Below are positions 60,168 through 64,000 of a DNA stretch of 64,000 nucleotides, one piece after another. A program made the position numbers and the translations under genes. The DNA lies in the NCBI GenBank assembly GCA_902781705.1, contig CACZKE010000004.1, positions 88,030 to 152,029 on the forward strand, read 5' to 3'. Origin of the DNA: an uncultured Bacteroidia bacterium. GTDB taxonomy: Bacteria; Bacteroidota; Bacteroidia; Bacteroidales; UBA932. How positions within the stretch are numbered: position 1 is the stretch's first letter; the number at the start of each line of letters is the position of its first letter. Under the pieces are notes generated by a model. The model was not told the DNA's origin. It did not search any database and saw only the letters and a program-made list of their open reading frames with translations.

Positions 60168-61943
60168 ATGAAAGAATTTGTCAAAATGATGCTGGCCGTC
60201 ATCTGCGCGTTCATCGTGATGCAGTTGGTCGGCTTCTTCCTGTTCTTCGTGATGATCGGCAGCATGGCCGCCCTGGGCAGCGGCAAGACCGTCCTGCCCC
60301 GTGAAGGCGTGCTGGACCTGGACATGGCGCAGATCGCCATCGCCGAGCAGACGACCGATGACCGGTTGGGCGGTTTCTCCCTCGGCGGTTATGCCAATGT
60401 CTCCACCGTGGGCCTCTGGGATGCCATCCAGGCCATTGACGCGGCGGCGGCCGATCCCGGCATCAAGTATATCCTCCTCCGTCCGGACGGCGCCACCGCC
60501 GGCACGTCCGACCTGGAAGAACTCCGCAACGCCCTCACCGAGTTCCGCAAGAGCGGCAAGGCCGTCGTGGCCTATACGGAGAACCCCTCCAACGGCTCCT
60601 ATTACCTCGCCTCCGCCTGCGACAAGATCTACATGACCTCCTACCACGGCGGCATGGTCCAGATGACCGGCCTCGCCGGAAGGATGATCTTCCTCAAGGA
60701 CGTCCTGGACAAGGTGGGCGTGAACTACCAACTCATCCGCCACGGCAAATACAAGTCCGCCGGCGAAATGTACATCAAGAACGCTCCCTCCGATGAGAAC
60801 CGTGAGCAGAATCAGGTAATGGTCAATTCCCTCTGGAATACCGTTTCCTGCCAGATCGCCGAGTCCCGCGGCATCCCCGTGGACCGGCTGAACGGGCTCA
60901 TCGACAGCCTGAAACTCAACTTCCCGGAGGATATGCTCCGCGAAGGGCTGGTGGACGAACTGCTTGACCACGAGGGACTTGTGAACAAACTCTGTGGCCT
61001 TGCCATGGTGGAGGACGTGAAGGACCTGCACCTCGTTCGCTTCGCCGACTATGTATCCGCCAAGGTCCTGAACCTCGGTGGCAAGGAGAATGTCGCCATC
61101 CTCTTCGCCGACGGCGAGATCGCTGACGGCTCCGGCTACGATGGCATCACCTCCGACCGTTTCGTCAAGGAAATCGACAAACTCCGCAAGGACAACACCG
61201 TGAAGGCCGTCGTCCTCCGCGTGAACTCCCCGGGCGGCAGTGTCGTGGCTTCCGAGAAGATCCGGACGGCCCTCGGCCTCCTGAAGGCGGAGAAGCCCGT
61301 CGTCGCCTCCTACGGCAATTATGCGGCCTCCGGCGGCTACTGGATCTCCGCCGGCGCGCAGAAGATCTATTCCGACGCCACCTGCCTCACCGGCTCCATC
61401 GGCGTGTTCTCCCTGATCCCTGAATTCTCCGGGGCCACGAAGAAACTGGGCGTGAACGTCGTCACCGTGGGCTCCAACAAGCACAGCGACATGTTCTCCC
61501 TCATGCGTCCCTTCGACGCGGAGGAAACCGCCTACCTCCAGTCCTATGTGGAGGATATCTACGGCCAGTTCGTGGGCCTCGTCGCCGAGGGACGTTCCCT
61601 GGATCCGGCGAAGGTCGATGAAATGGCGCAGGGCCGCGTCTGGGTAGGCACCGACGCCCTGGGCCTCGGTCTGGTCGATGAGATCGGCGGCCTCCGCGAA
61701 GCCGTCGCCTATGCCGCCTCCCTGGCCGGTTACGTGAACAAGTCCGATTACAAGGTGACCTGCTATCCGGCCCCGCTCACCATGGCCGAGCAGTTCATGA
61801 TGATGCTCAGCGGCCAGCAGGAAGAGCCTTCCATCCTCTCCGGTACGCCGTTCGAGTTCTTCGGCAAGACCCTGTCCACCCTGAAGGATAACGAGCCCAC
61901 GCAGGTGTACGCCCGCCTTCCCTACGATATCGAAATCCGCTAA
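60168..61943 (+). CDS. sppA: Signal peptide peptidase SppA, 67 kDa type
   Basis: Membrane-anchored serine protease that clears cleaved signal peptides. 591 residues: one N-terminal membrane helix, then two tandem domains. The catalytic Lys in the N-terminal half (RHGKYKSAGEMYI) and Ser in the second half (YAASGGYWISAG) are visible, as is LRVNSPGGSV. ATG at 60168. First gene of a three-gene set with manA and the S4 protein. Confidence 0.94.
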   Translation: MKEFVKMMLAVICAFIVMQLVGFFLFFVMIGSMAALGSGKTVLPREGVLDLDMAQIAIAEQTTDDRLGGFSLGGYANVSTVGLWDAIQAIDAAAADPGIKYILLRPDGATAGTSDLEELRNALTEFRKSGKAVVAYTENPSNGSYYLASACDKIYMTSYHGGMVQMTGLAGRMIFLKDVLDKVGVNYQLIRHGKYKSAGEMYIKNAPSDENREQNQVMVNSLWNTVSCQIAESRGIPVDRLNGLIDSLKLNFPEDMLREGLVDELLDHEGLVNKLCGLAMVEDVKDLHLVRFADYVSAKVLNLGGKENVAILFADGEIADGSGYDGITSDRFVKEIDKLRKDNTVKAVVLRVNSPGGSVVASEKIRTALGLLKAEKPVVASYGNYAASGGYWISAGAQKIYSDATCLTGSIGVFSLIPEFSGATKKLGVNVVTVGSNKHSDMFSLMRPFDAEETAYLQSYVEDIYGQFVGLVAEGRSLDPAKVDEMAQGRVWVGTDALGLGLVDEIGGLREAVAYAASLAGYVNKSDYKVTCYPAPLTMAEQFMMMLSGQQEEPSILSGTPFEFFGKTLSTLKDNEPTQVYARLPYDIEIR

Positions 61944-61946
61944 GGC

Positions 61947-62972
61947 ATGGAGGAAAAGAGACTGACACCCATGCGTTTCCAGCCTGAGCAGGTGGAACGC
62001 AAATGGGGCATGGTGGAATACCGGATCGCGGACCTCGGATACATCGATTCCGTGGCCCTGGACGGCTGGCTGGGAGGCAACTCCATCAGTGATATCATGC
62101 AGACCTACCTGGAGCGCTTCACCGGCGAGGTCCCCTTCGAGAACTACGGTACGCAGTTCCCGGTCATGGTCAAGTGGCTGGACATCAAGGGCCGCACCTC
62201 CCTGCACGTGAATCCGGACGACGAGGCGGCCGAGCAGCGCTACGACGCCTTCGGCAAGACCGCCCTCTGGTATGTGGCCGCGACCGGCCCCGACGCGAAA
62301 CTCTACCTGGGCTTCAAGCGGGACGTGACCGCCACGGAGTTCTACGAGAAGTGTCTGGACGGAACGGTGGAGGAACTCCTGAACGTCATCAAGCCCAAGG
62401 TAGGGGAACACTACCTGGTCACCCCGGGCATGGTCCATGCCGCCCAGGACGTGCGCCTGCTGGAAGTGGCCGAGTCCTCCGAACTGTGGTTCCGCCTGCA
62501 CGCCTGGGGCGATACGGAGAGCGAACTGCACCTGGAAGAGGCCTTCGACCTGATCGACTTCAAGGCCTACCGGATGCCGCGACCGTCGAAGGGAAACCCC
62601 GAGGCCGTGATGGAGAAACTCGCTGTCACGCCGCAGTTTACGGTCAATGAGATCCGTCTCCGCGACGCGGTCCGCGTGACCGACCAGGGCGGCAGCTTCC
62701 GCCTGTACGCTTGTGTCAAGGGCGCCGGCGCGGTGGAAGTGGACGGGATGGACCGCCTCCGTTTCAAGGAGGGCGACGCCGTCCTCGTTCCCGCCGAACT
62801 CAAGGACTTCGTCCTCGTCCCGACGGATCGGGACACCCTGGTGCTGGAAGCCCTCCTGGAGCCCCGGCATGAGCCCGATGCCTACATCGACCCGTCCGCC
62901 GAGCCCTTCCTGAAAGGGGAGGAGTACGACGGCCTTTCCGGGGACGAACTGCCGGACCCTGAACTGTCGTAA
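61947..62972 (+). CDS. manA: Class I mannose-6-phosphate isomerase-like protein
   Basis: Interconverts mannose 6- and fructose 6-phosphate. 341 residues, cupin fold. KWLDIKGRTSLHVNPDDE, GKTALWYV and HYLVTPGMVHAAQD carry the metal-ligand positions of the type I family. The N-terminus is unusual in lacking the common LWGG motif. 3 bases after sppA and 1 base before the S4 gene. Confidence 0.85.
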   Translation: MEEKRLTPMRFQPEQVERKWGMVEYRIADLGYIDSVALDGWLGGNSISDIMQTYLERFTGEVPFENYGTQFPVMVKWLDIKGRTSLHVNPDDEAAEQRYDAFGKTALWYVAATGPDAKLYLGFKRDVTATEFYEKCLDGTVEELLNVIKPKVGEHYLVTPGMVHAAQDVRLLEVAESSELWFRLHAWGDTESELHLEEAFDLIDFKAYRMPRPSKGNPEAVMEKLAVTPQFTVNEIRLRDAVRVTDQGGSFRLYACVKGAGAVEVDGMDRLRFKEGDAVLVPAELKDFVLVPTDRDTLVLEALLEPRHEPDAYIDPSAEPFLKGEEYDGLSGDELPDPELS

Positions 62973-62973
62973 C

Positions 62974-63420
62974 ATGGCCGATACACGCATCGACAAATTC
63001 CTCTGGGCGATCCGGGCCTTCAAGACCCGGACCGATGCCACCGACGCCTGCAAGGGCGGTAAAGTGAAGATCGGCGGGGTCAATGCCAAGCCCTCCAAAG
63101 AGGTCAAGCCCGGCGATATCCTCCAGGTCCGGAAAGGGACCTTGACCTTCACCTACAAGGTGTTGCAGCCGCTGGAGCGCCGCGTAGGGGCGAAACTGGT
63201 CCCGCAGTACGCGGAAAACCTCACCCCGGCTTCCGAACTCGAGAAACTCCGCGCCCCGGTGGAGACGTTCTTCGTCACCCGCGACCGCGGCGCTGGCCGT
63301 CCCACCAAGAAGGACCGTCGGGAGATCGAGGAGGCCTGGGATGCCATCGACTTCAACGACATTCCCGACGACGTGGCCGCCCGGTTCGGCCTCACCGACG
63401 AAGACCTCGAATCGCTGTAA
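62974..63420 (+). CDS. S4-domain RNA-binding protein (HslR-like)
   Basis: 148 residues. An S4 domain at the N-terminus (RIDKFLWAIRAFKTRTDATDACKGG, VKPGDILQV) followed by a basic tail. HslR binds stalled 50S subunits after heat shock. Separated by one base from the manA stop, so co-translation is likely. Confidence 0.88.
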   Translation: MADTRIDKFLWAIRAFKTRTDATDACKGGKVKIGGVNAKPSKEVKPGDILQVRKGTLTFTYKVLQPLERRVGAKLVPQYAENLTPASELEKLRAPVETFFVTRDRGAGRPTKKDRREIEEAWDAIDFNDIPDDVAARFGLTDEDLESL

Positions 63421-63423
63421 GAT

Positions 63424-63787
63424 ATGCCTTTGCCTGCAGGCAGGGGCGCAGACTTCCCGCGAGGAACTCCTTTCCCATCTGGAACTCACGGCCGGGAACT
63501 ATGCCAATTATCCGGTTCCGACCACCCTTCCCACCCCTGCACCGGAAGGGTATGAGGCCTTCTATATCAGCCATTACGGCCGGCATGGGGCGCGCTACCA
63601 GACCAGCGACCGGCTCATCCCCATGGCGGCGAACATCCAGCTGGTCTTCTACCGGAAGGACGGCTCCGACGACATCCTCGTCAAGTTCCTCCTCCAGGAG
63701 AACGAAACCACCCTCCCGATCCCAACCGACTGCGCTCCCTACTACCACTGGCAGGACGTCAAGCGTTTCTGGGCGGAGCATCCGTAG
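63424..63787 (+). pseudogene. Histidine acid phosphatase remnant with internal deletion
   Basis: The reading frame has the end of a signal peptide (CLQAGAQ), then TSREELLSHLELTAG, then YEAFYISHYGRHGARYQTSDR with the RHGxR motif of histidine-type (phytase/MINPP-like) phosphatases. It then jumps straight to NIQLVFYRKDGSDDILVKFLL and a YYHWQDV end, which belongs at the C-terminus of the ~430-residue family. About 300 residues, including the second catalytic His motif, are missing, and the signal peptide start is gone too. It must be inactive. Confidence 0.75.
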
Positions 63788-64000
63788 GATTGATCCCTGG
63801 CTTGCTCCTGATTCTACCGTCAGTTCCGTTCGCCTGTTTTGAGCGTGAAATGGAAGTGACTGACTATGAGTGATTTATATGAAAGTACCCGGGAAATTTT
63901 CGAGGCCACTGAAAAAGGATTCTCATCTGTAGCCCTCTGAGAATCGCGTATATGAATACCCCCTCGAGTTTTCGAGTCCAATCCTGGATTTTCGATTCTC
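63788..64000. other. Right end, no gene
   Basis: No gene in 213 bases. There are short inverted and direct repeats: GATTCTCA/TGAGAATC (63918-63946), CTCGAG/CTCGAG-like TTTTCGAG twice and CGATTCTC at the edge. It could be the start of another repeat cluster. Confidence 0.4.

Noticed and set aside
60054-63152. Minus-strand open frame of 1032 codons opposite sppA, manA and the S4 gene
   Set aside because: It is the reverse-strand shadow of GC-rich, well-conserved genes; its translation shows no family motif and is full of Val, Gly, His and Asp, typical of antisense frames in high-GC codons.

Overview
The window looks like the chromosome of a high-GC member of the Bacteroidales, probably an uncultured gut or rumen lineage (an inference from gene content, not a placement). 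The signs are: promoters of the Bacteroidetes type (-7 element TAnnTTTG) in front of most operons; no clear Shine-Dalgarno sequences; and family-typical genes such as a DUF4837 lipoprotein, a DUF2795 protein, OmpH, an OmpA with a C-terminal peptidoglycan-binding domain and a six-domain ribosomal protein S1.

From 0 to 8 kb: the end of an OmpH/Skp gene, glutamate dehydrogenase (gdhA), and a same-strand set comprising a lipoprotein related to M49 peptidases but lacking the zinc ligands, a DASS-type dicarboxylate transporter and two outer-membrane porins, probably an uptake system. Between 8.1 and 8.6 kb lie two mobile-element-like palindromic repeats in opposite orientation. From 8.6 to 28.9 kb: housekeeping genes, namely an M23/LysM peptidase, a phosphohexomutase, def, ruvX, a second M23-like protein, dxr, rseP, DUF4837, tRNA-Glu, rpsT, tRNA-Pro, corA, rpsA, a ribonuclease Z, a GH73/LysM hydrolase, mltG, a long RelA/SpoT protein, uvrB and ompA. 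From 29 to 34.4 kb: a complete spermidine/putrescine ABC system on the minus strand, headed by its own outer-membrane porin gene. From 34.4 to 43.7 kb: a HAD hydrolase, an acyl-CoA synthetase, an outer-membrane protein, htpG, a C26 peptidase-like lipoprotein, folE, a DUF2795 gene, a prolyl-tRNA editing protein and a rhodanese/metallo-beta-lactamase fusion.

From 43.7 to 46 kb there is a REP-associated tyrosine transposase (RAYT) with palindromes of one family at its 3' end and further members at about 45.9 and 51.8 kb. Then follow glycerate kinase, a possible glycoside hydrolase lipoprotein, and a thioesterase, phenylacetate-CoA ligase and ACT-domain protein set.

From 51.4 to 58.5 kb the sequence changes character. 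It becomes AT-richer and holds small secreted, lipoprotein or cytoplasmic genes of unknown function plus a DUF4160/DUF2442 pair, separated by five diverged copies of one repeat, all in the same orientation and ending beside an initiator tRNA gene. This cassette-like array is the most unusual part of the window. It resembles the acquired immunity-gene islands described in gut Bacteroidales, although no recombinase lies in the window. From 58.7 kb housekeeping resumes with hisS, sppA, a mannose-6-phosphate isomerase and an S4-domain protein, and the window ends with a histidine acid phosphatase reduced by a large internal deletion.
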